Shown: positions 32,757 through 43,949 of the stretch, piece by piece
How positions within the stretch are numbered: the first letter of the stretch is position 1
How the letters are laid out: every line of letters starts with the position of its first letter
Source: Sepioteuthis lessoniana
Taxonomy: Eukaryota > Mollusca > Cephalopoda > Myopsida > Loliginidae
DNA: 64,000 nt
NCBI GenBank assembly: GCA_963585895.1
Contig: OY757939.1
Location: 39,350,956 to 39,414,955 of the forward strand
Direction: 5' to 3'
Notes under the pieces: model-generated
Told to the model about the DNA's origin: nothing
What the model saw: only the letters and a program-made list of their open reading frames with translations
The model's database searches: none
Program-made: the position numbers and the translations under genes

Positions 32757-33261
32757 GATGGTGCACTGCACACTTCCCTAATCTTCAGAACTGGAGTCTC
32801 ACTGTCAAATACAGTTTTGTGTCACATCCACGACACCTTATTTTTTTGGGGGGGGAGGGTAAAAAAGTAGAAACTTAAACTTGAACGATGTCCCAGTGAA
32901 TCAGTACCAATCCTCAATATTTGATCTGCTGTTTTTTCCAGAACAGGGTGTGTCAAAAGTTTTGCAATATTTGACCCAATTCAGAAGCTCTGGATGCTTC
33001 CGCTGAGGTCTTAAAAGCGACAAACCACAATTGATGGTGAGATACCTAGCTTGTCTGATATTCATTGAATTTGCTTCTTTGGCTTCAAGCATGGCTTCAG
33101 AATGCACAGTTTTAGACCTGACTATGCTTGATTGTCTATGATGTTTTGTCTTGACTTTTCAAAAATAGGGTTTTTTAAAGCTTCGCCAATTTAAGAAAAA
33201 AGAATTTCGTTCCTTGAAAGCATTTTATAGCCTTAGACCTAAAAAAAAAGAAAAAAAAAAT

Positions 33262-33507
33262 GGGGGGTTCCTCGTGGTGTAATGGTTAAACCGATGGACT
33301 GCGGAATCGTAGTACGCGAGTTCGTACTCCAGTCGCGCTATTGCGTTCACTTTCTGGCAAATACCTTGGGAAAGGTATGAACCCCCTTATCCTCCCAGCT
33401 ATGGGTTAAATAGTACCACTACTGTTCTTCTAGGAGAATGGCTTTGGCATTAAATAACCTACAAAGGTTGATATGCCATTAAAAAAAGAAACCAAATTGA
33501 ACCAAAA
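33262..33507 (+). mobile_element. SINE D, full-length
   Basis: tRNA-like head CTCGTGGTGTAATGGTTAAA (box A), box-B-like AGTTCGTACTCCAGTC, body with GGGAAAGGTATGAACCCCC, tail GGCTTTGGCATTAAATAACC...TTGATATGCCAT and an A-rich CCAAA end. Confidence 0.88.
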
Positions 33508-33549
33508 TTTCTGTTTTACAACAATTCATTCCCTACTCATGTTTTTAGC

Positions 33550-33830
33550 TTTCCTTGTTAGCGGGGCTTAGAATAAGCTGAATATATGTCCTGCAGAGGA
33601 GTAAGACCCCAACCAAAAGAAGAGGTGTCCTGGGTATATTTCTAAACTATACATCTGATGGTGATGCTTCAGTTCTGGAGATTTGAAGAGAGTGGAGTAC
33701 CCCTTCATTGCCATTACTCCAAGGTCGACTCTGACTTGGAATGAAAATATCTGTTAGGGTCTCATCAATGGTTCAGATAGAACAAGTGTTCAGTGGATGA
33801 CACTAAACTGCATCTGATGGTAAACCTTAT
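33550..33830 (+). mobile_element. B2-type retroposon
   Basis: Head TTAGCGGGGCTTAGAATAAG, then GTCCTGGGTATATTTC, CTTCAGTTCTGGAGATTTG and AGGTCGACTCTGACTTGGAA, in family order. The tail is missing. Confidence 0.7.
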
Positions 33831-33837
33831 AAAGGTG

Positions 33838-34115
33838 CCCGTGATGTGATGGTTATCGTCGTAGGAAATGGACACGGCGACACGAGTTCAAATCCTGGAT
33901 GAGGCTGATTGCATTTCACATAGCACTAATACCCTTGGGAAAGGTATGAATCCAATTATTCTCCCTCTAGCTATGGGTAAATAGTAGAGCAGACTAGGTT
34001 CTTCAGCCTTGGTGAGGCAACTAGTCTAGGAGAAGGAAAACTCTGAATTCAAACCTGTTAAACTCCGCTTAAAAATTTGACCTTGTGTCATATTCTGCCC
34101 GAGCAGAGGGGTTGG
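33838..34115 (+). mobile_element. SINE C copy
   Basis: Head GTGATGTGATGGTTATCGTC (box A), box B GAGTTCAAATCCTGGATG, body CTTGGGAAAGGTATGAATCC, TTGGTGAGGCAACTAGTCTA and the TTTGACCTTGTGTCA end. It inserted inside the Tc1-like relic. Confidence 0.82.
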
Positions 34116-34455
34116 TAAATAGGATCTGATGGTAAACCTTGCAACCCAAGCAAATTTTTTTTAACTATATAGTTAGTGTAATTTGATCAACTGTACTTTT
34201 ATCTTTCACACAACAAATGATTTAAGTTTGAACTCATAACGCATAAGACCCCAAATTAGACTACATTGCACATTCATTTGTGCAGCTTTTAAATCCCACA
34301 TGAAGAGAAGTAATGCACAATATTACCAACTACACCAGGTACCTACTATTGCTTGAACTGATTTCGTGATCTGATACATGCTGCAAACTAGCACTTACTA
34401 AAATATTACAAAACTTTTGACTCCCCATAGTATTAACGGTAGGTATTAATGGAAT

Positions 34456-34714
34456 TACCAGACATTTGCATAATGGTTAGAGTGCTACCAATGGCCTGGG
34501 AGACCTGGGTTAAATCCCAGGTCGAGTCATACCAAACACTCAAAAAATGGCACTTGATGCCTCCTTGCTTAACACTTAGCATTATAAGGTATGGATCAAG
34601 GGTGAGTGGAGCAATCCACAGAAAGGAGTAATGCCCTCCCCTACACCATGGTGTAGTAGCTATCAAAAAGGGAGCCTTCGGGTCACCTTCGACTACGATA
34701 GCCAACTTAACTTT
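34456..34714 (+). mobile_element. SINE A, full-length
   Basis: tRNA-like head (ATTTGCATAATGGTTAGAGT), box B GGTTAAATCCCAGGTC, body and GATAGCCAACTTAACTTT tail. A perfect 12-bp duplication TATTAATGGAAT lies at 34444-34455 and 34715-34726. Confidence 0.93.
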
Positions 34715-35102
34715 TATTAATGGAATATTAATGTTTGAAATCTGGGTCTTCCCATAAATTCTACCAGTATTTATTGGTTTTATATTGACAATTCCCAATC
34801 AATTGATAGATAATATTGAAACACAAAATAGATTTCAAATTTAACACTCGAAATATTTTATAGAAGCTTACCAGACAAGAAGAGAATGGGGTATAGTAGT
34901 GCTGGGATATGGTAAAGTACAATAAGTGAAGGTTATAAGTACTCAATAAGTGAGTACAAGTGAAAAGGAGAATTCAAAACTATTAGACTAATACTAACTA
35001 ACTTAGGAGTAAAGGATTGTACTCAGGTCATATGAGTTGACGGGGAAGGGTCATTTATATACCGGCCTCAGGGCCAGGAGAGGCAAGAAACCTCTGAAGA
35101 AC

Positions 35103-36212
35103 TGTTATATTTTGACATTCGACCCGGCCCCAAAATACTATTCCAAGGTGATAGACAGTTGTGTTGAGAAGATAAAAAATGCATCCGTATGGTACCTTGA
35201 TGCACACGTGTCAAGATGGCCAACCACGCAAAGATAGTAAGAGAAATTTAGATAATAATTAGCCGGGCAAGTGTTACATAGAGAGAAGGTCGCCTTCTAA
35301 GTAAGATTTTGTTGCTGTAGTTCAAGTGATTCTTTTTGTGTTTTCAGCCATCATTGTCCTTGTAAATTATTCTATAAAATATGTGTGAGGTTGATGGAGA
35401 CGAACGTGAAGAAAATTCCACATGTGGAATTTTGAAAAATAATTTACAGATGAATGTTATATTTTGACCTTCGACCCGGCCCAAAAATACTATTCCAAGG
35501 TGATACACCAGAAGGAAGTGACACATTCCAACGGCCAGTAATCGAAAGAGATCGCGTGGGCGGATTAAGGCTTATGATATGGGAAAAGGTGAAGGTCCCA
35601 TTGTGCCATTACAGTCATGCACCGGAAGAGAGTAACCTCTGAACTGCATGACAGTTATTTCCGCTTGATGACGATTAAACATTCGATTTCAAAGATCCAG
35701 TAGGCGATCGTGTGGGCGTTGAGTTATTATTTAACTCAGTTGAGTTCGGGGTGCCAAAGGAGTTGCTAGTAGAATTCTAGACAGTAGAGACTAGATGTGG
35801 TAAGGAAGGCCACACCCGACCGAGGGGGCACTCGGAAAACCCCCGATGCAGTTGCCAGCAGACTTCCAGACAGCTAGAGACCAGATGTGGTAGGGAAGGC
35901 CACACCCGACCGAGTGGGCCCTCGGAAAAGCCCCGATGGAGTGGACCCCAAGACCTCTGGTTGAGCATCTAAGAGAACAAGAAAGACACAACGTGACGGT
36001 CATAACAGTGGGGTCAAAATATGAAGTTTATGTTCGGTCTCCAGCATCCTCTCACATGCAAACCTTCAACAACCCTTCCGAACCCTTGCAATAAAGTGAG
36101 AGGTGAATATTTTTCTAAAGAAGTCTTCTTGCGTCCTTTCTTCATGCGTCGTTTATTACTGTGTCTGTTCTCATTGCATCGGTATGTATCCAGTATATGT
36201 ATGTATGCAACA
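35103..36212 (+). mobile_element. LTR retroelement relic with empty-site paralogue
   Basis: Starts TGTTATATTTTGAC and ends ATGTATGCAACA, flanked by GAAC at 35099-35102 and 36213-36216. It contains the first 52 bp of one LTR (35103-35154), about 300 bp of non-LTR sequence, and a full second LTR (35455-36212). The duplicated flanks at 42355-42422 and 42419-42735 join as GAAGAACCACCA with nothing inserted. No protein-coding region survives. Confidence 0.82.
35455..36212 (+). repeat. LTR (758 bp) with AATAAA
   Basis: TG...CA ends and a polyadenylation signal AATAAA at 36090-36095. It holds an internal tandem duplication of about 95 bp carrying GGCCACACCCGACCGAG (near 35810 and 35900). A second copy of this LTR is at 43272-43870. 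Confidence 0.78.
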
Positions 36213-36307
36213 GAACCACCATAGCTATTGACATTTTATTTTTTATTTATTTTTACTTTTACTTTTAAGGCATATGAACTGTTTTCTATTTAGAAAATAA
36301 TTATTTA

Positions 36308-37190
36308 GTTTGGTTTGGTCTAGTTTTATGGCATATCAACCACTGTAGGTTATTTAATGCCAAATCCTTTTTATACATATATATTAAATATATATGATTT
36401 GGTTTGGTAGGGTTTTATGGCATATCAACCATTGTAGGTTATTTAATGCCAAATCCTTTTTATACATATATATTAAATAGATATGATTTGGTTTGATTGG
36501 GTTTTATGGCATATCAACCATTGTAGGTTATTTAATGCCAAATCCTTTTTATACATATATATTAAATATATATGATTTGGTTTGGTTGGGTTTTATGGCA
36601 TATCAACCATTGTAGGTTATTTAATGCCAAATCCTTTTTATACATATATATTAAATAGATAACATAGATATATTAAGTAGATAACATTTATAAATGAGTC
36701 TGAGCTCATTTTTTTGCACACTGTTAAATAATTTCCCTTTTTTTATCTAATAAAAATAATTCTATTAACTATTAATCATTTGTTTGCACAAAGTTTAATG
36801 TTTTCAAGTATTGCTATTTAATAATAACAATTCAATTAAACATTAGTCATTTGTTTACACAGTTAAATGTTCAAACAGTTCTATTTCAAACAATTCAGTT
36901 TAGCATAAGTCATTTGTTCATACTCAGTTAAAAAGTCAAACAGTTCTATCTGACCCATAGATAGGACTCTATCAGCTGCTAATCCTCCACACCAAAGTGG
37001 ACCTGGGAGCAATGGCAATGAAGGGGCACTGCGCATTCTCCAAAGCTCCAGCATTACTGGAGCCTTACCATCAAATTGTTTAGTGTCATATCTAGGACAC
37101 TTGTTGGCCAGGGTGGTCTGGGCTGGTCTGGTCTTACTTCCCTGCAGAGATGCAGACAGTGTATTCTATAGCCACCCCAGCCGACTGGGC
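36308..37190 (-). mobile_element. Family B retroposon with a four-fold tail
   Basis: Four tandem tail modules (GGTTTTATGGCATATCAACC...TTATTTAATGCCAAATCC, spaced about 82-90 bp), the internal zone, the core in reverse, head ending CCGACTGGGC. The left part is duplicated at 42515-42735, where only one tail module is present. Confidence 0.87.
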
Positions 37191-37406
37191 AAAAAATAAT
37201 ATTTCCATAGCTTGAACTCTTTCAGTCACATGATATATGTGCAACAAACTAGTATGAACCAAAATATAACAAAACTTTGGGCTCATTCAAGTACAAGTGA
37301 AAACCATCAAGACCTAACACTTTGTAACCTTTTTTCTTTCTAAACTGAAGCAATATCTCAGCATTAAGATTTTAAAAAGTACTGTGCATTAAAATACAAT
37401 GACAGA

Positions 37407-38255
37407 CCAGTTGGCTGGGGTTGCAGAATACACCAACTGCATCTCTGCAGAGTGGTTAGGACCCAAACGAGTGTCTTGCATATGACTGTAAACAATCTGA
37501 TAGTGAGGCTCCAGTAATGCTGGAAATTTGGGGAATGTAGAGTACCCCTTCATTGCAATTGCTCCCAGGTCGACTCTGGCCTGGGTCCTATCCATGGATC
37601 AAAAAGAACAAACTATGTGTGCAAACAAATGACTGATATTAAATTGTGACTATTATATAGCAATACTTGAAACTATTTAACTGTGTAATAAAAAGAGCTC
37701 AGGCTCGTTTAAGGATGTTATCTGCAGAACTTATTTACAAATCAAATACATATGTTTAATATATATGTATAAACAGGATTTGTCATTAAATACCCTACAA
37801 TGGTTGATATGCCATAAAACCAAATCAAACCAAATAATATTGGCCTAATGAGTCGAGTATTCACCAATGGTCCAGGAGACTAGGGTTCAATTCCAGGTCA
37901 AGTCATACCAAAGACTCAAAAAAATGGTTCTTGATGCCTCCTTGCTTAACACTCAGTATTATAAGGTATGGATCAAGGGTAAAGTGGAGCACGCTCCCCT
38001 ATACCATGGTGTAGCAGCTAATGAAAAGAGTGCCTTTGGTCACCCTCGATTATGGTCTCCAACTTTACTAATACATATATAAAGAGGATTTGGTATTAAA
38101 TAACCTACAGTGGTTGATATGCTATAAAACCAATCCAAACCAAACCAAATTATATATACTTAATATCTAATATTTGTATAAACAGGATTGGGTATTAAAT
38201 AACCTACAATGGTTGATATGCCATAAAACCGAACCAAACTAAACCAAAATACAGT
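37407..38255 (+). mobile_element. Family B retroposon with SINE A in its tail array
   Basis: Head CAGTTGGCTGGGGTTGCAGA with covarying partner CCAACTG (37433-37439). Core and internal zone follow, the tail to 37836, then a SINE A (about 37837-38066), then two more tail modules (38080-38255). Confidence 0.83.
37837..38066 (+). mobile_element. SINE A copy
   Basis: Head TTGGCCTAATGAGTCGAGTA, box B GGGTTCAATTCCAGGTC, end GTCTCCAACTTTACT. About 15 bp shorter than the complete copies because of a body deletion near 37990-38000. Confidence 0.82.
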
Positions 38256-38359
38256 GAATTCACTTCTTATCATAACAAAATTCTTTGATCAATGGAAAAT
38301 TTTCTGAAAAGTGTGTTGAAAGTCAAAAATTCAAGATAATATTACATCTAATGGCTATA

Positions 38360-38475
38360 AAGGTGCCTTGTGTTATATAATGGTTATCAAGCTAAACTAA
38401 CAGACTATTACTCCTAAGTTTGATACTCACTAGGTGGCACATACTTCTGACCTTGTGCCAAACTAAACTAAACTT
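38360..38475 (+). mobile_element. SINE E-like fragment
   Basis: GTGTTATATAATGGTTATCA is a box-A-like segment. TAAGTTTGATACTCACTAGG fits box B, followed by CTTGTGCCAAACTAAAC. Diverged. Confidence 0.5.
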
Positions 38476-38594
38476 AATGGCCATAGAATGACAGTCAGAG
38501 AAGTGATGAAAAGCAATTAATATTAGGATGAAAGAAATATCAAAAATTAATAGTTTCCTTAATTTTGTACTTACAGATGGTTATTCTTGAACAG

Positions 38595-38832
38595 TAGAAA
38601 ACCACCATAGCATAATGGTTATCATCATAGAAAATGAACTTGATGAGTCAAGTTCAAATCTTGGATGAGGTTGTTTGCATTTCAATTTGTGCTAATGACC
38701 TTAGGAAAGGCAGACTGGGTTCTTTAGCCTTGGTCAGGCAACTGGTCTAGAAGGAAAACTGAATTTAAAGCAGTTTTACTCACTTTAAAAATTGACCTAG
38801 TGTCACACCCTGGCAGAGGAGTTGCTCTGGTT
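38595..38832 (+). mobile_element. SINE C, best-preserved copy
   Basis: Box A CATAGCATAATGGTTATCAT, box B AAGTTCAAATCTTGGATGAG, then CCTTAGGAAAGGCAGACTGG, TTGGTCAGGCAACTGGTCTA and the TTGACCTAGTGTCACACCCT end. Confidence 0.85.
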
Positions 38833-39114
38833 TCTTAATGTTCTTAACAATTTATTGTTTTGAACCCTTTGCTCTCGCCTGAGAATTTAGAATTTATATA
38901 GGTTCCCCCCCCCCCCATACGCATATAGACTCTAATCCATATTTGCTGTTTTTCAACCTCAAGTTAAATATGTATGGTCATTTGATGAAACAGAGAGTAT
39001 AATGATATTCTCTGGTGAAATAAATTCATAATGACAATTTAACCAGGTTGATTTTCCTCCTAATTGCACTAGATGTATGTATATATATATATATACTTAC
39101 AAAAATATTTCGTT

Positions 39115-39545
39115 GCCAAGTCGGCTGGGGCTGTAGAATACACCGACTGCTTCTCTGCAGAGGGGTAAGAACCCCCCAACGAGTGTCCTGGATATGACAC
39201 TAAACAATCTGATGGTGAGGTTCCAGCAATGCTGGAGCTTTGGGGAATGCGGAGTACCCCTTCATTGCCATCGCTCCCTGGTCAACTTGACCCGAAGTGG
39301 TAGCACCTGATAAGGGTCCTATCTATGGGTTAAATAGAACTAAATTGTGCTTCTTTCACTATACTGATTTTTGCATTTAAACTGCGTAATTATACTAAAC
39401 TGAATTGTTTAAAATAGAACTATTTTGACATTGGAACTGCTTACTTATGCTGAACTGAAATGCTCAGAATAGAACTGTTTTTGACGTCTAAACTGTGTAC
39501 TTATGCTGAACTGAATTATCTCAAAAATACTGTTTGACATTTAAC
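39115..39545 (+). mobile_element. Family B retroposon, tail-less
   Basis: Head AAGTCGGCTGGGGCTGTAGA with partner CCGACTT-like ACACCGACTG, the core and a few internal repeats. It stops where the next copy's head begins. Confidence 0.83.
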
Positions 39546-39554
39546 TCTGTGTAT

Positions 39555-40418
39555 TGCCCAGTCGGCTGGGGCTGTAGAATACACCGACTGCACCTCTGCA
39601 GTAGGGTAACCCCCCCCCTAACGAGTGTCCTGGATATGACACTAAACAATCTGATGGTGAGGTTCCAGCAGTGCTGGAGCTTTGGGGAATGTGGAGTACC
39701 CCTTCATTGCCATTGCTCCCAGGTCCACTCTGGCCCAGAGTGGTAGCACCTGATAGGGCCCTATCTATGGGTTAAATAGAACTAACGGCATACTTATGCT
39801 AAACTGAATTGTTTGAATAAACTGAATAGCTTAAAATAGAAATGTTTTTGACAATTAAACCGTACTTACATTTGAACTGCATGCTTATGCTTAACTGAAT
39901 TGTTTGAAAAAGAACTGTTTTTTTATACATTAAAACTGTATTTACACTTAACTGAATTGTTACCAATAACTGCAACTGTTTTTTGACATTGAAACTGTAT
40001 TTACACTAAACTAAATTGTTTAACATAGAACTGTTCTGACATTTAACTGTGTGTAAACAAAATCTGTACTTTTACAAAACTGAAATAGCTGAAGTAGAAT
40101 TGCTTGACTAAACTGAATAGCTCGAAATAAAAATGTTTTTTTACAATTAAACTGTACTTACATTTAAACTGTGTGCTTTTGCTAAACTGAATTGTTTTAA
40201 ATTGAACTATTTTTGACACTGAAACTGTACTTACACAAAAATGAATTGTTATATATAACTGAATAGTTTGAAATAGAAATGTTTTTGACAATTAAACTGT
40301 GTATTCATGCTAAACCAAATTGTTTTAAATAGAACTGATTATTTACATAAAAATGGATTTGGTGTTAAATAACCTACAAAGGTTGATATGCCATAAAACC
40401 AAACCAAACCAAACCAAA
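39555..40418 (+). mobile_element. Family B retroposon, complete, expanded interior
   Basis: Head CAGTCGGCTGGGGCTGTAGA (39559) paired with CCGACTG (39584-39590). The core includes CCACTCTGGCCCAGAGTGG, an uninterrupted hairpin. About ten internal repeats follow, then the tail GGATTTGGTGTTAAATAACC and (CCAAA)4. A good reference copy. Confidence 0.9.
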
Positions 40419-40679
40419 AATATTTTGTGTGTCAGAAACTAACCTACTACAGTTTCACCTACTTAGTATTGAGCACTTTTTGTACTTGTAGCTTAGCAGC
40501 AATTCACGGTGTTTTTTTCTTTTGACCAATTGATTGCATATCTGTTGATTTTTTTCAATTGGTGTGACAAGATTGACTTTTTCTTTTTTTTTCCAATATA
40601 TATTTTTTTCCCCTAGACAGTGATTCGTTGTATATTTTTATCTTCAAATTACTAGCGTTTTTTTTTTTCCCCTTACCAT

Positions 40680-40702
40680 AAGTGCTATTATTCAGTAAGT
40701 TA

Positions 40703-40746
<44 letters not shown>

Positions 40747-41080
40747 TCATTATATCACAACTCTTCAGTGTGGCTAGACACATAAGATTACCAGCTGTAG
40801 ATTCTACCACACACCCAAGAAGAAACTCAGCATACACAAAGAGATTTAAATGCGTATGTATCACACTTTTTTTGTTTACATCTATATGCTTAACAGCTAC
40901 TGAGAGCTCAATTCATTCGAAGAGCTTTGCATTACACGAGTAGCAACTGTTAATTCCCTCGCTAGTGAGCTCAAACCCCCACCCCCCGGTACACAAAAAC
41001 AATTTGCATTTGTACAAAAAAAAAAATCAATTGAAAAAATTCAGTGCTAAAATCAAGTGGCATTTTAAAATTCTAAGATT
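40680..41080. other. (TA)n and unclassified sequence
   Basis: A (TA)n run spans 40708-40744. The following 300 bp are less AT-rich and have no recognisable family. No gene. Confidence 0.5.
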
Positions 41081-41082
41081 CA

Positions 41083-41513
41083 GTTCATGTCGATACTGCT
41101 ATATGGATGCACTACTTGGACGCTAACAAAATGGCTGGAGAAAAAGCTAGACGGCTATTACATAAGAATGCTGCGAGCAATATTGAACAAGTCCTGGAAG
41201 CAATACCCCACAAAACACCAACTATACGGCCACCTACCTCCTATCACAAAAACTATTAAAGTTAGATGAACCAGACACACAGGACACTGCTAGAGAAGCT
41301 GGGACAAGCTCGTAAGTGATGTACTCCTATGGACCCCCACGTATGGCCGAGCAAAAGTAGGACGACCAGCCCGAACATACATACAGCAGCTATGTGAGGA
41401 TACGGGATGTAGCCGTGAAGACCTGCCAGAGGCGATGAACAATAGGGAGAAGTTGCGAGAGAGGGTCAGGGATATCCATGCTGGCGGCACGACATGATGA
41501 TGCTGATGAAGAT
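41083..41513 (+). pseudogene. Non-LTR retrotransposon 3' end
   Basis: The frame reads SILLYGCTTWTLTKWLEKKL, ILNKSW, LYGHLPPITKTIKVR, a stop, RTRHTGHC, a stop, DVLLWTPTYGRAKVGRPART and NREKLRERVRDI, then a terminal stop and a GATGATGCTGATGAAGATT tail. This is the C-terminal end of a non-LTR polyprotein. Two in-frame stops, in an otherwise well-kept frame, indicate fairly recent loss. Only the 3' 430 bp are present, as expected from 5'-truncated insertion. Confidence 0.85.
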
Positions 41514-42354
41514 TGAGTTAATGGAATTTGATGAAACTTTCAGTATTTAATCATCTTTTTCTTGACTTTGTCTCTGCCATCTTTCTTTGAAACACTGAAA
41601 TGTAACATTTTTAAAAAAAACTTACCTACTACTTTCTTTGGGTATTTTTAGAGAAGATAAATACTGGCAGCAGAATTTTTGGTTGATTTAATGGTTCGTG
41701 GCACAGAGAATGGAATCTGCAATCTGTATGCAAATGACAGCCAGTCACTTCTAACGAATGTCCTTAGGAATGGCATGAATCCACTTTTCCCGTACTAACT
41801 ATGGGTTAATAGCAGGAGCGTTTTAGCCTTGTAAAAAATGCAATCTACAAAAGTTATTTGAAAAATAAGGTAAATTTTGCCAAATGAGTTAGGAATAGGA
41901 AATACTGTTTATAGTTGCACTTTTTTCAAAGAAATCAATAGTAATGGGGTCCTTTCATGTCCAAGACTGTCAACATGATCTTCTTTACTGACTGCTGTAT
42001 TCAGAATTTATTTTTAATGGAGAATCAGAATATTTCCCCTTCATAAACTGTCTTTTGGATTCATGCATGTAGTGGCAGACCCCTATTTAGAACATCTGTA
42101 AAAATTTCTTTTTACTAAAACAAACTTCTTTGTACACATCACACATTTTTTTGTAAATTTCACATGGTTTGCCCTTCTCAACCACCAAAAATTTCATGAC
42201 AGACCTCAATTGAACCAATGAAGGTTGTTATGCTCTTAAACAAAGAAACCAACCCTATTTGATTTGCCACCATTTTGAATACCCTCAAAAGAAATATTTT
42301 AGCAAAATTGAAATTATTGGGGGGTTTTTTTCAAAATAATTTCCCTTATTAATG

Positions 42355-42735
42355 AGATGACAGGGAAGGGTCATTTATATACCGGCCTCAGGGCCCAGAG
42401 AGGCAAGAAACCTCTGAAGAACCACCACAGCTATAGACTTATTATTTTTTTATTTATTTTTACTTTTACTTTTTAGGCATTTGAACTGTTTTCTATTTAG
42501 AAAAGAATTATTTAGTTTGGTTTGGTTTAGTTTTATGGCATATCAACCATTATAGGTTATTTAATGCCAAATCCTTTTTATACATATATATTGAATAGAT
42601 AACATAGATGTATTAAGTAGATAACATTTATAAACGAGCCTGAGCTCATTTTTTTTGCACACAGTTAAATGGTTTCCTTTTTTTTATCTAATACGAATAA
42701 TTCTATTAACTATTAATCATTTGCTTGCACAAATA
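42355..42735. repeat. Paralogue of 35035-36790 flanks (empty site)
   Basis: GGAAGGGTCATTTATATACC and CGGCCTCAGGGCC match 35042 onward. At 42419 the text runs GAACCACCACAGCTATAGAC, matching 36213 onward. The 1110-bp LTR relic is absent here. The right part includes a truncated minus-strand family B copy with one tail module. Confidence 0.82.
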
Positions 42736-42991
42736 TCTTGGACATTCAATAATAGGTTGTCAGGGATTATCCATTGCTAATGGTACCTTGTAACCTAGCA
42801 TAAGGTGTTTCAATATACATGGGTCCCATGTGACAGCTAAGTAACTCGACTAATAATAATGTTGTGTTCTTTTTTGTTTTAGATTTGAAAATAATAATAT
42901 AACTATTAATCCTTAATCCCAATGCCTTGGATGAGAGAGAAAAAAATATTTTGCATCATTACTTATTTGGAGACAAAAATCATTCAAAACT

Positions 42992-43207
42992 GTCTCAAAA
43001 TAGATGCAACCCATTGATATGATAATGATTTATTACTGAGACAAGAAACTCAAAAAAAGATTGCATGTCCTGGAAGCTGATATAATAAAAATTTTAAAAA
43101 AAATTGATTCTATGTATTTTTTACAGGATGTGTTCCAAATGACTGTCATTGTGTTTGTCTCAGTAATAAAGCATTATCATATTAATGGGTTGCATCTATT
43201 TTGAGAC
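42992..43207. repeat. Inverted repeat element, 53-bp arms
   Basis: Arms 42992-43044 and 43155-43207 pair at 51 of 53 positions (GTCTCAAAATAGATGCAACC ... GGTTGCATCTATTTTGAGAC), with a 110-bp AT-rich spacer. The size and structure fit a MITE derived from a Tc1/mariner-type transposon. No clear TA duplication was found, and a hairpin RNA precursor cannot be excluded. Confidence 0.85.
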
Positions 43208-43271
43208 ACCATATATAACCTGTCATATGTTAATTGAATATAAATAAGTATTAAGTAACTAACATTGCCTT

Positions 43272-43870
43272 TGTTATGTTTTGATCCGGCCAAAAATGCC
43301 ATTCAAGGTGATGCACCAGAAGGAGGTGACACATTCTCGTGGCAGTTATGAGAGGAAATCGCGTGGGTGGAAATTGGCTGATGAAATGGGACGAGCAAGA
43401 AAAATTCCCATGGTACACTACAGAGTGATGCACCAGAAGAGAGTGACCTCTGAACTACATGACAGTTATTTCCGCTTGATGACGATTAAACATTCGATTT
43501 CAAAGATCGAGTGGGCGTCGAACGATTATATAATTGAGTTGAGTTCGACGAGCCAGAGCAGTTGCCAGTAGAGTTCCAGACAGCTAGAGACCAGATGTGG
43601 TAGGGAAAGCCACACCCGACCGAGGGGGCCCTGGGGAACCCCGATGGAGTGGACCCCAGCATAAGGAGAACAAGAAAGACACAACGTGATGGTCATAACA
43701 GTGGGGTCAAAATATTGCAGTTATGTTCGATCTCCAGCTCCCTCTCACATGCAAACCTTGAACAACCCTTTCGAACCCTTGCAATAAAGTGAGAGGTAAA
43801 AATATTGTTAAAGAAGTCTTCCTGCGTGCGTCTTTATCATTGCATCTGTCTTTATTATTGTGTCGTTATG
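43272..43870 (+). repeat. Solo LTR, diverged copy of 35455-36212
   Basis: Shares TGTTATGTTTTGATCCGGCC, GAAGAGAGTGACCTCTGAAC, CCAGATGTGGTAGGGAAAGC, AATAAA at 43783-43788 and AAGAAGTCTTCCTGCGT with the other LTR. It has one copy of the internal 95-bp unit instead of two. No internal region is attached. Confidence 0.75.
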
Positions 43871-43949
43871 ATGCTGTAGATGAGCATATAATACCTTGAA
43901 AGATGCCATGAAGGCATAAAACTCTAATGGCCAACAGAAAATATACAAG

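Larger units (their letters stand above)
27230..32875 (-). mobile_element. B2-type retroposon split by the LTR element
   Basis: B2 sequence (CTACCACTCTGGATCAGAGT near 27367) stops at GTAATAGCAAT and resumes after the LTR element with GCAATGATGGTGCACTGCAC and AGAACTGGAGTCTCACTGTC. Joined across the insertion, the order matches other B2 copies. This independently confirms the LTR element's boundaries and target site. Confidence 0.85.
32946..34426 (-). mobile_element. Tc1/mariner-like relic with nested SINEs
   Basis: The left end GTGTCAAAAGTTTTGCAATA (32949-32968) and the right end AATATTACAAAACTTTTGAC (34402-34421) are inverted copies. Minus-strand coding debris at 32901-33107 (MLEAKEANSMNIRQARYLT) resembles the helix-turn-helix end of a transposase. 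The relic's right part (34135-34426) matches 62100-62330. SINE D, a B2 copy and SINE C occupy 33262-34115. A related relic is at 61915-62840 and a third, partial one near 37210-37280. Confidence 0.65.

Noticed and set aside
33270..33340. tRNA gene
   Set aside because: Box A and box B are present, but anticodon and acceptor stems do not close, and the same sequence recurs many times followed by a constant body and tail. These are SINE heads.
34433..34798. 121-codon minus-strand frame
   Set aside because: It reads through a full-length SINE A with a target duplication; similar frames appear at 6598, 37867, 57227 and 61641 for the same reason.
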